NCBI GenBank assembly: GCA_002371495.1
Contig: DFIX01000037.1
Span: 1 to 54,863 of the forward strand
DNA length: 54,863 nt
Reading direction: 5' to 3'
DNA from: Eggerthellaceae bacterium UBA3686
GTDB lineage: Bacteria > Actinomycetota > Coriobacteriia > Coriobacteriales > Eggerthellaceae
Part shown: one piece after another, positions 42,678 through 51,303 of the stretch
Layout: each line of letters starts with the position of its first letter
Numbering within the stretch: the first letter of the stretch is position 1
The notes under the pieces: model-generated
What the model was told of the DNA's origin: nothing
Database searches by the model: none
What the model saw: only the letters and a program-made list of their open reading frames with translations
Translations under genes and position numbers: made by a program

Positions 42678-44213
42678 CTAGTCAGTCAGATCGATTTCCT
42701 GAGCAGCGCTTGCTACCCGAAGCGCTTTTACGCAAGACACCATTAGCAGAGCAACGATGGCCACCATGGGCAAGCCCGTCAGAACGGTGGCCGTTTGCAA
42801 GGTCTGCAAGCCGCCGACCAGCACAAGCCCCAGCGTAAACAGCAGAAGAAGAATCGCCCATGTCATGCGCATCCAGCGCTTTGGCTGCTCGTCACCCATC
42901 AGGTTGTCGACGCAGGTCGAAGCTAGCACGTACGCCGTTGAGTCGATGCTCGTCGCGCAGAAGACGAACAGCAAGATGATGTAGGCCACCTCAATCACGG
43001 GAGCAAGGGGCATGGTCTGAAGTATCGCGTAGAAGGCTTCTTCCCTACCCGCTTCTGAAAAAATCGCCACGAGGTCCACGGCACCACTGTGTTGCAGCGA
43101 GACCGAATACGACCCGAACCATGCAAAGCACATCATGCAGGCAAGGGCACCGAACACCATCATGCCGCCAATTATCTGGCGCACGGTGCGTCCGCGCGAG
43201 ATGCGGGCCACAAACAGCCCCATCATGGGTGCGTACGTGAGCCACCATGCCCAGTAGAACACAACCCAGTTCTGGGTGAAATCGTTTTCGCCAAACGCAT
43301 TGACGCCAAAAGCTAGCTTGCCGAAATTATCGACCATGAGCCCGAGACTGTTCACCCACAGGTGAATGGCATCGCCAATGGGATTGACCGTGGCAACGAA
43401 GATGATGACGGCTCCAAACAGGTACACGTTGAACGTCGAAAGCCTTTTGATACCCTTGTCGAGCCCAAGAAACACACTCGACGCAAATACGGCAGTCCAC
43501 ACGAGCAACACTGCAAGGGTAAGCCAAAGTCCTTCGGGGATTCCCGTAAGCTTATGGATGAGCGTCGTGATAATCGGCACGCCGAGCCCAAGGGCACTCG
43601 AAATGCCACCGATGACGGCAATGTTGCCGAGCACGTCGATGACCGCTCCCAAGCCTTTATCGCTGTGAGCCCCGATTGCGGGGTCGCACGCCGCCGAAAG
43701 GCGCAGCTTGCTTTCGCGCCGTACGTACAGGGCAAGACCCACCGCAATGACGCCCGGAATGTAGATGAGCCAGGCCAAGAAGCCGAAAAGGAACTGGTCG
43801 GGAACGAGCGCAAATTCGAACGCCTCTTCGCTGAGACGCTCGATTCCAAACGGCGGGGAATCCATGAACATAACCGGTTCGATGTAGGACATGACGACAA
43901 GAGCGGTGCCAAGCCCCGCCGTGAAAAGCATGGCCGCCCACGTGAAATCGGAATACTGCTTCTTTTCGTCAGGCCCCCCGAGCTTGACCGATCCCCAAGG
44001 AGAAACCGCCACGATCAGCGAGAAGATGGCGATGATTATGACGATGCCGAGGAACAACCAGCCGAAGTTGCCGCAAAGCGCCGCGAAGAGCTCATCGATA
44101 ACCGACTCGGCCTGAGACGGGAAACCGACAAGGATTACCACCAGGATGGCGACAGGCACAACGGATCCCACGAAAATCGGAAGATTTACGTGTTGTTTTC
44201 CCGATGTGCCCAT
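42678..44213 (-). CDS. BCCT-family transporter 1
   Basis: A 511-residue betaine/carnitine/choline transporter with about 12 helices. The family signature is NWVVFYWAWWLTYAPMMGLF followed by RISRGRTVRQ. It imports a quaternary ammonium compound, driven by an ion gradient or by exchange. It is the third gene of the mttB unit, 50 bp after BCCT 2. AAAGGG precedes the start. The C-terminal tail is short, so it is unlikely to be an osmosensor of BetP type. Confidence 0.9.
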   Translation of the reverse strand: MGTSGKQHVNLPIFVGSVVPVAILVVILVGFPSQAESVIDELFAALCGNFGWLFLGIVIIIAIFSLIVAVSPWGSVKLGGPDEKKQYSDFTWAAMLFTAGLGTALVVMSYIEPVMFMDSPPFGIERLSEEAFEFALVPDQFLFGFLAWLIYIPGVIAVGLALYVRRESKLRLSAACDPAIGAHSDKGLGAVIDVLGNIAVIGGISSALGLGVPIITTLIHKLTGIPEGLWLTLAVLLVWTAVFASSVFLGLDKGIKRLSTFNVYLFGAVIIFVATVNPIGDAIHLWVNSLGLMVDNFGKLAFGVNAFGENDFTQNWVVFYWAWWLTYAPMMGLFVARISRGRTVRQIIGGMMVFGALACMMCFAWFGSYSVSLQHSGAVDLVAIFSEAGREEAFYAILQTMPLAPVIEVAYIILLFVFCATSIDSTAYVLASTCVDNLMGDEQPKRWMRMTWAILLLLFTLGLVLVGGLQTLQTATVLTGLPMVAIVALLMVSCVKALRVASAAQEIDLTD

Positions 44214-44263
44214 CGTCGCCCTTTCGATTCAGCAATTAAAGCGTAACTGATTGCGGACCAGTT

Positions 44264-45892
44264 TTACGGCTCGGCAAGAACTGGCGCTGGCTGCCCTTCC
44301 GATGGCACGGGATCGTCCAGCTCTTCCTTGACGACGGTAAAGCCTTCGATAGGCACCACCTCACCGTTTTCGATCCAGCCCTTCTGGCGCAAGTCCTTGA
44401 AGAAGCTCACCACCATAATGATGACGACGACTGACAGCGGCACAGATGCCACGATTGAAACGGTTTGCGCAGGTGCGATGCCACCGATGAGCAGCAGGCT
44501 AATCGAGATGGCGCCGATGCCTACCGACCAGAAGATGCGCATCCACAGCGGGGGCTCCTCGTCGCCTTCGAGCGTACGCGTGGTGATCATGGCCATACTG
44601 TAGCACTGGCCGTTGAGCAGCGTCTGCATCGAGATGAAGCCGTAGACCATGAGCACTGGGAACAGGAACTTGGCAAACGGGAAGTAATCCCACAGCGCCA
44701 CAATGGCAGCACCCTGGCCCGATTCGGCCAAGACGGTCGCGATGTCGACGGAGTTCTTCACGAAGATGTCCATGCAGAAGCCCTGGAACACGGCGAAGAA
44801 CATCCAGGAACCTGCGACCGAGCCGACCATAGCGCCGATGATGAGCTGACGTACGGTACGTCCGCGCGAGATTTTCGCGAAGAAGATACCTGTTTGGATG
44901 GCGCACGCCAAATACCAGCACCAATAGAATACGGTCCAGCCTTGAGGCGTTCCCGACTGAGCGTACGGGTCGGTGTTCAGAAACAGTCGACCCGCATACT
45001 GGACGAACATGCCCAGAGCGTCAGTGAACGAGTTGAGCATCGTGGTGGTGGGACCGGCGATCAGCAAGAATGCAAGAATCGCAAAACCGAGCCACACACG
45101 GAAGTCGCTGAACATCTTGATGCCCTTCTTAAGGCCAGCGTACAGCAGCACCGCCATGAGAGCCGACCATGCCATAATGACGCAAGCCTCGGCGATGAAC
45201 GGCGGCTCGAAGCCGACCACGCGCGAGATGATGCCGAATAGCGTGGGGACGTTTACACCAACGCAGGTCACGACCGAGCAGAGCAGACCGATCGCGAAAA
45301 CGGCGTCAAACACTTTTCCCAGCGGGCCCTTGGCGTTCTTCTCGCCGATAACGGATTCGCACGCCGTACTCGGGCGTGAGTCGGTGACCTTCTTGCAATA
45401 CATCTGGTAACCAAACAGCACCGCCAAAAGCACGTAGATGGCAAACGCCGCAGGGCCCCAATGGAACAGCGGGTAGAGCGATGCCCATTCCATAGCCTCA
45501 GCCGAAAACGGTTCCATGCCCCACGTAGGCGCGGCCGCATAGTAGTACCACTCGATCGAGGTCCAGGTCAGCATTCCGAAACCGGCTGCCGAGGTGAACA
45601 CCATGCCCATCCACGACAATGTGGAGTACTCGGTTTTCTCTTCACCGAATTTCTTTTTGCCAATAGGCGAAACACACAGGAACACGAGCAGCAAGATGAC
45701 GATGAAAAAGAAAATCTGGAAGTACCACGCCATCTCGTTGGTGACGAAGCCGAATGCCACCCCCATCGCTTCGCCGGCCGCCACCGGATCGCTGACGACC
45801 CATGCGCACAACGCCACGATGAAGATGAGCGGAGGGAAAAACGTCCAAGGAGCGACCTTCCCGCCTTTCTTGATTTCGCTTGCAGTAGCCAT
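44264..45892 (-). CDS. BCCT-family transporter 2, CaiT-like
   Basis: A 542-residue carrier that resembles the carnitine/gamma-butyrobetaine exchanger CaiT in several diagnostic places: TSIEWYYYAAAPTWGMEPFS, LFHWGP, GEKNAKG and DPYAQSGTPQGWTVFYW with the CAIQTGIFFAKISRGRTVRQ segment. About 12 helices. AAGGAG precedes the start. It lies between mttB and BCCT 1; an exchanger would import a trimethylammonium substrate and export its demethylated product (inference). Confidence 0.9.
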   Translation of the reverse strand: MATASEIKKGGKVAPWTFFPPLIFIVALCAWVVSDPVAAGEAMGVAFGFVTNEMAWYFQIFFFIVILLLVFLCVSPIGKKKFGEEKTEYSTLSWMGMVFTSAAGFGMLTWTSIEWYYYAAAPTWGMEPFSAEAMEWASLYPLFHWGPAAFAIYVLLAVLFGYQMYCKKVTDSRPSTACESVIGEKNAKGPLGKVFDAVFAIGLLCSVVTCVGVNVPTLFGIISRVVGFEPPFIAEACVIMAWSALMAVLLYAGLKKGIKMFSDFRVWLGFAILAFLLIAGPTTTMLNSFTDALGMFVQYAGRLFLNTDPYAQSGTPQGWTVFYWCWYLACAIQTGIFFAKISRGRTVRQLIIGAMVGSVAGSWMFFAVFQGFCMDIFVKNSVDIATVLAESGQGAAIVALWDYFPFAKFLFPVLMVYGFISMQTLLNGQCYSMAMITTRTLEGDEEPPLWMRIFWSVGIGAISISLLLIGGIAPAQTVSIVASVPLSVVVIIMVVSFFKDLRQKGWIENGEVVPIEGFTVVKEELDDPVPSEGQPAPVLAEP

Positions 45893-45956
45893 TTTGACTC
45901 CTTGCGGTTAAGCCGCCCACGCCGAAGCGCGGGCGGCTAATGACGATACGTTCGGA

Positions 45957-47384
45957 TTACAGATGCAGCACACGTTCCATATAGGACGTGATATCGCTTT
46001 CGGTCTGCGGGTCGAGCAGGGTCTCGGGAGCCTCGGCAAGACGACGCTTGTACTCGATGTTGGCACGCTGCGCGATATCCATGGCGCCTTCGGCCTTCCA
46101 GGTGTCGTAGCTCTCGCATTCCGAGATTGTGTTTGCGAACGGATCCATGAAGTAATCCATGGTATCGTCGGCGTCCAGATAACTGCCGCCGATGCCGACT
46201 TCCTGGATGACGTCGACCGATAGGGCGTCGTCCGAAAGATCCATGCCGTTTTTCAGCGCGATGCAACGGGCGACGATCTCCTCGTCGATAATATGCTTCT
46301 CGTAGGACACGGTCATGATCGCGTCGAGCACGCCGAAGCACTCGAACAGGAAGTCGCAATCGGACATGACGGCCATCAGCACGTTTTGCATGGTCTCGAG
46401 ACCAGCCTGCGCGTCGACGACCTTCGCGTCTGACATGCCGCACATGTTGCGCGTCGGAACCTCGTAGAACTCATGAGCCATCTGCATGATGGGAGCGTTG
46501 ACCAGCGACATATCGGGCGTGCCGGTGCAGTACGTGCCCTTCTTCATGTAGGCGATCGAGGACGACGGCGAATAAAGCACCGGCGCCTCGGGGTTGTACA
46601 AGTAGGCGAACGTGAGGCCCGAGAGAATCTCGGCATTCATGAGCACGGCCGTGCCAAGCGGGCGCATGGGACCCGAAACGCCGCCAAGGATGCAGGGTAG
46701 GTAATGGATACCCTGGCCACGCGTCAGGTACGCCTTCATGGTACCGAGCGTCTTGGTTTCCCACTGCAACGGACTCAAGGGATTGACCGGTGTTTGGCAG
46801 TACTGGCCTTCGATACGGTTCTCGGGACCCGTGCCTTTGCCGAATGCCAGCTGCACGAGGTCAAGGTACTGGTTAGCTTTCTCGAAGCCCACATCCCAAC
46901 CCATGATGGGCATATCGGAGTGACGCAGCGTCTCGCGGCAGACGAGAAGGTGCTTGTGATTCTGGTCAACATCGCTCGGGTCGACCGGATGCTGGCCGGC
47001 GACGTCGATGACATCGGACGCCTGAGCAAGGATTTGCAAATTCGCTACGTCCTGCAGCGTACCGCGGCGCTTACCCTTGTCGAGATCCTGGATGAAGACG
47101 GGACCGTTGTTGGGCTGTGCATGAATGCCCTCGCCCATGACGATGGTTTTCTGCGGGTTGCGTGCATTGTACTGGTAAGTGCGCGGCGCGTTCTTAATCG
47201 CGGCATCGACGAGCGTGCGCGGAATGTGCACGACGCTACCCTCGACCTTTGCCCCGTGCGCCTTGAACAGATCGCACACCTCGTCGTCGTGGAAGACGAC
47301 GCCCGTCTCTTCGAGGACCTTGCACGAAGCGGCATGGATGCGCTCGAAGTCGTTCTGATCTAGGTACGCCAACAGTGATTTCAT
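45957..47384 (-). CDS. MttB-superfamily methyltransferase, non-pyrrolysine (quaternary amine demethylase)
   Basis: A 475-residue member of the trimethylamine methyltransferase superfamily without an in-frame amber codon, so it belongs to the glycine betaine / carnitine / proline betaine type (MtgB, MtcB, MtpB). Typical blocks are GVVFHDDEVCDLFKAHGAKV, YSPSSSIAYMKKGTYCTGTP and DAQAGLETMQNVLMAVMSDC. It transfers one methyl from a quaternary amine to a corrinoid protein. The CaiT-like partner suggests carnitine or gamma-butyrobetaine as substrate. Neither the corrinoid protein nor the methylcobamide:THF methyltransferase is in this window. GGGAGGAG precedes the start. TetR operators lie in its promoter. 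Confidence 0.92.
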   Translation of the reverse strand: MKSLLAYLDQNDFERIHAASCKVLEETGVVFHDDEVCDLFKAHGAKVEGSVVHIPRTLVDAAIKNAPRTYQYNARNPQKTIVMGEGIHAQPNNGPVFIQDLDKGKRRGTLQDVANLQILAQASDVIDVAGQHPVDPSDVDQNHKHLLVCRETLRHSDMPIMGWDVGFEKANQYLDLVQLAFGKGTGPENRIEGQYCQTPVNPLSPLQWETKTLGTMKAYLTRGQGIHYLPCILGGVSGPMRPLGTAVLMNAEILSGLTFAYLYNPEAPVLYSPSSSIAYMKKGTYCTGTPDMSLVNAPIMQMAHEFYEVPTRNMCGMSDAKVVDAQAGLETMQNVLMAVMSDCDFLFECFGVLDAIMTVSYEKHIIDEEIVARCIALKNGMDLSDDALSVDVIQEVGIGGSYLDADDTMDYFMDPFANTISECESYDTWKAEGAMDIAQRANIEYKRRLAEAPETLLDPQTESDITSYMERVLHL

Positions 47385-47414
47385 ACTTCAGCTCCTCCCG
47401 ATAGCCTTAAATCA

Positions 47415-47467
47415 TCATCGCGATGACTTATTGGCACCAGTATTGTCATCGCGATGACTATTAGCAA
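47415..47467 (-). promoter_or_regulatory. mttB promoter with two TetR operators
   Basis: The perfect palindrome TCATCGCGATGA occurs at 47415-47426 and 47446-47457 (31-bp period). On the minus strand TTGCTA (47467-47462), a 17-nt spacer and AATACT (47444-47439) form a promoter whose spacer contains the second operator; the first lies just downstream of the start site. This suits repression. Confidence 0.8.
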
Positions 47468-47592
47468 TTGAGGAGCGGCTAACGGTATATTTATTGCGGT
47501 GAACGGCAGATTTCAGGAATTCTTTGTATTCGATGATGACTTTGCCGTTCAATCGATTCGCTTACGTACACGGCGACATTCACGTGTTATCA

Positions 47593-47621
47593 TGCTTTTA
47601 AGTCAACGCGATGACTATGAT
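47593..47621 (+). promoter_or_regulatory. TetR gene promoter with third operator
   Basis: TCAACGCGATGA (47603-47614, one change from the palindrome) lies between a weak -35 (TGCTTT, 47593-47598) and the -10 box TATGAT (47616-47621). It implies autorepression. Confidence 0.7.
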
Positions 47622-47699
47622 TTGAATTACGGGCATCGCTCAAGGGACCGTCTTGCCGGCAATGTGAAGGCAGGGCGCATTTGCAGAACGGCTTTACGG

Positions 47700-48395
47700 A
47701 TGAGAAAACGCAACGCACACCATACAAAACAGGAATACGTCGACGTCACCTGCAAGATGATCGAGGAAGAGGGCATCGAGAACATCTCGATCAGAAAGAT
47801 CGCGCAAAAAGTCGGCTGCGATTCCGCGGTGCTGTACCGGCATTTCGCGAACCTCGACTACCTGCTGATGGTAGGATGCATACGGTTTTTGGAGGATTAC
47901 ATCAAGGACCTGGCCGCCATCGAGCGCATCGAGGAGTCGGCCATCGACAAGGCCATCGACTCGTGGCATGTCTTCAGCCACTACGCGTTCAGAAACCCCA
48001 AGCTTTTCTACCACGTGTTCTACGACTGCGACAACCAATTGTTCGAGGACGCCATCGTCGAGTACTTCGAGCTGTTTCCTTTCGACCCGAAGGATCGTTC
48101 CGAGGCTTTCTACGGGTTCTTCTTCATGTCGCTGTTCAGCGGAAGTCCCCACGAGCGCAACGAGTACTACTTCAACCGCGCCGCTGGCGAGGGCAGCATC
48201 GCACCGAGCGACGTCAATTACCTCTGCCATGCGTGCCCGTACGTGTTCTCGGGAACGTTGCGCGAATACGCACTGGGCAATTTCGGCGACATCGATAGCG
48301 ACGAGGCCGCGGCTAAGTGCAACTACCTCGTCGACCGAGTCATCGAGCCCTGCCGCATCGACGAGCACACGCCTCGCATCGAGGGCGCGCTGTAA
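47700..48395 (+). CDS. TetR-family regulator of the mttB-BCCT operon
   Basis: A 231-residue TetR-type repressor with the N-terminal helix-turn-helix at about 15-55 (ISIRKIAQKVGCDSAVLYRH) and a helical ligand domain rich in Cys and aromatic residues (FDCDN-like, YLCHACPYVF). The start at 47700 fits the domain, although the ribosome site is weak. It is divergent from mttB and its gene has the matching operator, so it most likely represses both until a quaternary amine or a derivative binds. Confidence 0.88.
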   Translation: MRKRNAHHTKQEYVDVTCKMIEEEGIENISIRKIAQKVGCDSAVLYRHFANLDYLLMVGCIRFLEDYIKDLAAIERIEESAIDKAIDSWHVFSHYAFRNPKLFYHVFYDCDNQLFEDAIVEYFELFPFDPKDRSEAFYGFFFMSLFSGSPHERNEYYFNRAAGEGSIAPSDVNYLCHACPYVFSGTLREYALGNFGDIDSDEAAAKCNYLVDRVIEPCRIDEHTPRIEGAL

Positions 48396-48411
48396 TCTGC
48401 AGTTTCACATG

Positions 48412-48444
48412 AATGGGACGTTTGCCCTGGGTAAACGTCCCATT
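48412..48444. terminator. Hairpin after the TetR gene
   Basis: AATGGGACGTTT (48412-48423) pairs perfectly with AAACGTCCCATT (48433-48444) around a 9-nt loop. No T-run, so it is either a weak terminator or a REP-like structure. Confidence 0.6.
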
Positions 48445-48530
48445 GGGAAAAGGTTCCGGATGGGAGTATCCCTTTTGAGGCCTTTTACGTACAATGCTTG
48501 GCAGGCAAGCAATCGGCAAGGAGGCTGACG

Positions 48531-49373
48531 ATGAGCACCCTGCTTTCCTTCGAGGGTCTGAGCAACGTACGCGACCTGGGCGGCATGCGCACCTCAGACG
48601 GGCGCACCCTCGTCGCCGGCAGGCTCTTTCGCGCTGACCAGCTGTTCTTCGCAACGGAAGCCGACCGCGGAAAGCTCGCGGCGATGGGCATGCGGGTCGT
48701 CGTCGACTTCCGCAGCGAAATCGAGCATGACGAGAAGCCCGACCCCGAGCTTCCCGACGCCAAGAACCTGCATCTGCCCATCATCAAGGACGTGCGCGCC
48801 GGCATCACGCGCGACGAGCAGAGCAACAAGGGCATCATGAAGATGATCATGAGCGGACAAGGCACTGACCTGGCATTCATCGACACCTACATGGCCAACA
48901 TGTACCGCAACTTCGTGGTCGAGCCGTATGCGAACGAGCAGTACGCCCGCTTCGTCGACGCCGTCATCGACTCCCTGCAATCAGGCGGCGCTGCGCTTTG
49001 GCATTGCACGGCGGGAAAGGACCGCGCGGGATTCGCAACGGTTATCCTGCTCGAGACCCTCGGCGTTTCGCGCGACGACATCATGGCCGATTACCTGCAG
49101 ACCAACGAATGCCTGGAAGGCGTTACCAAGCAGCTCGTGAGCATGCTGAGTTCGCAGGCCTTCGGAGCCGGACAAACGCAGCTCGACGAGCAGGCGATCG
49201 AAATGATGAAGCACGCCTTGGCCCACTTCTTCCGAGCAGACGAAGCCTTCCTCGCAGGCGCCTACGCCGCCGCCGACGAACAGTTCGGAAGCTTCGACGC
49301 GTTCCTCGAACGGGGCCTCGGCATCGACGCCGCCAAGCGCGAGGAGCTGCAGCGCCTGTGCCTAACGCGATAG
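48531..49373 (+). CDS. Tyrosine-protein phosphatase (Y_phosphatase3 / Tps-like)
   Basis: A 280-residue cytoplasmic phosphatase. The P-loop is HCTAGKDRAG (HCX5R), preceded by the N-terminal NVRDLGGMRTSDGRTLVAGRLFRAD block typical of the family. Substrates may be phosphotyrosine or phosphoinositides. The start at 48531 is backed by GGAGG. It is a single-gene unit ending at the hairpin at 49398. Confidence 0.9.
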   Translation: MSTLLSFEGLSNVRDLGGMRTSDGRTLVAGRLFRADQLFFATEADRGKLAAMGMRVVVDFRSEIEHDEKPDPELPDAKNLHLPIIKDVRAGITRDEQSNKGIMKMIMSGQGTDLAFIDTYMANMYRNFVVEPYANEQYARFVDAVIDSLQSGGAALWHCTAGKDRAGFATVILLETLGVSRDDIMADYLQTNECLEGVTKQLVSMLSSQAFGAGQTQLDEQAIEMMKHALAHFFRADEAFLAGAYAAADEQFGSFDAFLERGLGIDAAKREELQRLCLTR

Positions 49374-49397
49374 CTCGGGCCGATGAGTCGGCGACAA

Positions 49398-49430
49398 AAC
49401 GCGCAAAAGGGTCAGACCCTTTTGCGCGTT
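49398..49430. repeat. REP-type hairpin between convergent genes
   Basis: AACGCGCAAAAGGG pairs with CCCTTTTGCGCGTT around TCAGA. Same GGGTCAGACCC core as the intercistronic elements of P1, P4 and P6. It probably also works as a bidirectional terminator for the phosphatase and the asparagine-synthetase-like gene. Confidence 0.8.
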
Positions 49431-49442
49431 TGCTCGCGATAC

Positions 49443-51017
49443 CTATTCGAAGAACAGCTCGTACCAGCGGATGAACAGGTAGATTGTCCACACGTGGCGC
49501 CAGAGCAGGCCCTGATGGCGCGGGAACCAGATGGGATGGCTCACGCGGGGCTTCTGTCCTAGGAACTCGTCGAGCAGCGCGTTTATCTCGTCGACGTCGA
49601 AGAATTCCGCGGCCGCCTCGCTCTCGAACGCGCGGCGAATATCAGCGTTGACGGTCGGGTCGGTCAGCCAATTGCGCACCGGCACGGGAAACCCGAGCTT
49701 CTTGCGGTAGGCCACCTCGTGCGGCAACACGCGCGAAGCCGCAGCGCGCAGGGCTATCTTGTTACCGTCGTCACCCATTTTGAACTCGGACGGCATGCGG
49801 CGAGCAATATCGAAAATGCGCAGGTCGCAGTACGGCATGCGGATGTCGAGACCAGTGCCGCGCGCGATCTTGGTCGAGTTGAACAGGATGCTTCCTTCAA
49901 AGTAGCTGCGCAAATCGACGTAGAGCATCCATGCCAACGGGTCGTAACCGCGCGCCGCCGCACCGCGCTCCTTCATGAACGCGCGGGCCGAACGGTTGCG
50001 GTAGAACTCCTTCAGGTAGCGGCGCTGCTCGGAGTTGTTCATGATGTAGGTCGTGCCGAAATACACCGGGTCAGGGCTCATGCGCAAGCGCTTGCGGCGA
50101 TTGTAGACGCTGTAGCCCGCAAAGAACTCGTCGGCGCCTTCGCCCGAGAAGCACAGGCTCGACTTCTGGGCGACCTTCTTGCAAGCAGCATACAGCGCAA
50201 GGCCGGCAACATCCGAAGACGGCTGCTCGTAGGCCAACAGGAACTCGTCGACAGCGTCGAAGAACTCGGCAGGCGTCACGGTTATCCCCTCGAAGTCGCG
50301 GCCCAGATACTCGGCCGTGGCGCGGGCGTCGGCCTCTTCGCTCGCCTTCTGGTCAGCGTATGCGACGCAATAACCGCACTTGGCTTTGCTCTTGGCCAGG
50401 ATGTAGGACGAATCGACGCCGCCCGAGAGGAAACTGTCGGGCACTTCGCCCTCATCGCAGATGTCATGCAAGCTCGCGTTCATGGCCTCGTCGATTTCGT
50501 CGGCCCACTGCTCGAGTGTCTTGGACTCGTCGGGCTCGAAGGAAAGTTCCCAGTAGCGCCCGAGCGTAAGCCCCTGCGCCCCGAAGCGCAAGTATCCGCC
50601 GGGCTCGAGCTTGTAAACGCCCTTGAACAGCGTCTCTTCTCCTGGCACATAGGTAAATCCCAAGTAGAACTGAATAAGCTCGCGATTGAGCGCCCGCTCG
50701 AAGCCCGGTTGGCCGAACAGATCCTTGATTTGCGCGCCCACGAGCAACTGGCCGTCAGCGGTTTGATAGTAGAACAGGAGCTCGGCACCAAGCGGATCGC
50801 GCGTACAGAACAGATCGCCAGTTTCGTCATCGGCAAGCGCGATGGCAAACTGCCCGTTAATGTGGGAACCCATCTGCTCGCCCCATTTTTGGTAAGCGGC
50901 AACCACCAGGCGCTGTTCGCGTTCCTCGCGCGTGCAGCCGGCAATATCAACGCCCAGCTCGCCAGCGAGCTCGGTATGGTTGCGTATCAACCCGGCATAC
51001 GCCTTCAACTCGATCAT
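49443..51017 (-). CDS. Asparagine-synthetase-like protein without glutaminase cysteine
   Basis: A 524-residue AsnB relative. The ATP-pyrophosphatase domain is intact with SGGVDSS (PP-loop) and GEGADEFFAGY. The glutaminase half lacks its first ~75 residues, including the catalytic Cys2: the protein begins MIELKAYAGLIRN where AsnB has the NGEIYN region, and an in-frame stop lies upstream. It may use free ammonia or another amine donor, or act on a carrier-bound acid as in beta-lactam synthetase-type enzymes (inference). A -10 TACAAT (minus, 51107-51102) is followed by a terminator-like hairpin, then GGAGCA and ATG. Confidence 0.85.
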   Translation of the reverse strand: MIELKAYAGLIRNHTELAGELGVDIAGCTREEREQRLVVAAYQKWGEQMGSHINGQFAIALADDETGDLFCTRDPLGAELLFYYQTADGQLLVGAQIKDLFGQPGFERALNRELIQFYLGFTYVPGEETLFKGVYKLEPGGYLRFGAQGLTLGRYWELSFEPDESKTLEQWADEIDEAMNASLHDICDEGEVPDSFLSGGVDSSYILAKSKAKCGYCVAYADQKASEEADARATAEYLGRDFEGITVTPAEFFDAVDEFLLAYEQPSSDVAGLALYAACKKVAQKSSLCFSGEGADEFFAGYSVYNRRKRLRMSPDPVYFGTTYIMNNSEQRRYLKEFYRNRSARAFMKERGAAARGYDPLAWMLYVDLRSYFEGSILFNSTKIARGTGLDIRMPYCDLRIFDIARRMPSEFKMGDDGNKIALRAAASRVLPHEVAYRKKLGFPVPVRNWLTDPTVNADIRRAFESEAAAEFFDVDEINALLDEFLGQKPRVSHPIWFPRHQGLLWRHVWTIYLFIRWYELFFE

Positions 51018-51049
51018 ATTCTTGCTCCGTTCCGCCGCTATGCGCCATA

Positions 51050-51089
51050 AAAAACAATGAGTCGGAAGAACTGTCCTCCCGACTCATTC
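51050..51089 (-). terminator. Terminator-like hairpin in front of the AsnB-like gene
   Basis: AATGAGTCGG pairs with CCGACTCATT (51057-51066 with 51080-51089) and on the minus strand is followed by TGTTTTTTATGG. It ends 33 bp before the start of the AsnB-like gene and lies just after its predicted start site, so it is either the terminator of the upstream cupin gene or a leader attenuator. The 214 bp from 51090 to 51303 show no gene. Confidence 0.7.
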
Positions 51090-51303
51090 CTCGGCGCATA
51101 ATTGTACCCTGACTCGTGTTTCGGGCATATGAAGCGAAGGGGCTACTTGTGCACTCTCCACTCTCAAGCAGCCCTGGTCAACGGCGTGATGCGTAGCCGC
51201 TTGCGCAGCTACTGCCGTATACTCCCGAAACGCGAGCAGCTGAAGGCCTAGCACCCTGTCGTTGAACTGGGCGAACGCCCCAGATAGCCGTATGAGCAGC
51301 AAC

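Noticed and set aside
47430..47446. Sigma-54-like TGGCACCAGTATTGT in the mttB/TetR gap
   Set aside because: The -12 GC dinucleotide is GT, it points towards the TetR gene from 250 bp away, and it overlaps the TetR operator; a chance match is likelier.
51018..51303. T-box riboswitch for the asparagine-synthetase-like gene
   Set aside because: A terminator hairpin is present, but no AGGGTGG T-box sequence or specifier loop can be found upstream.
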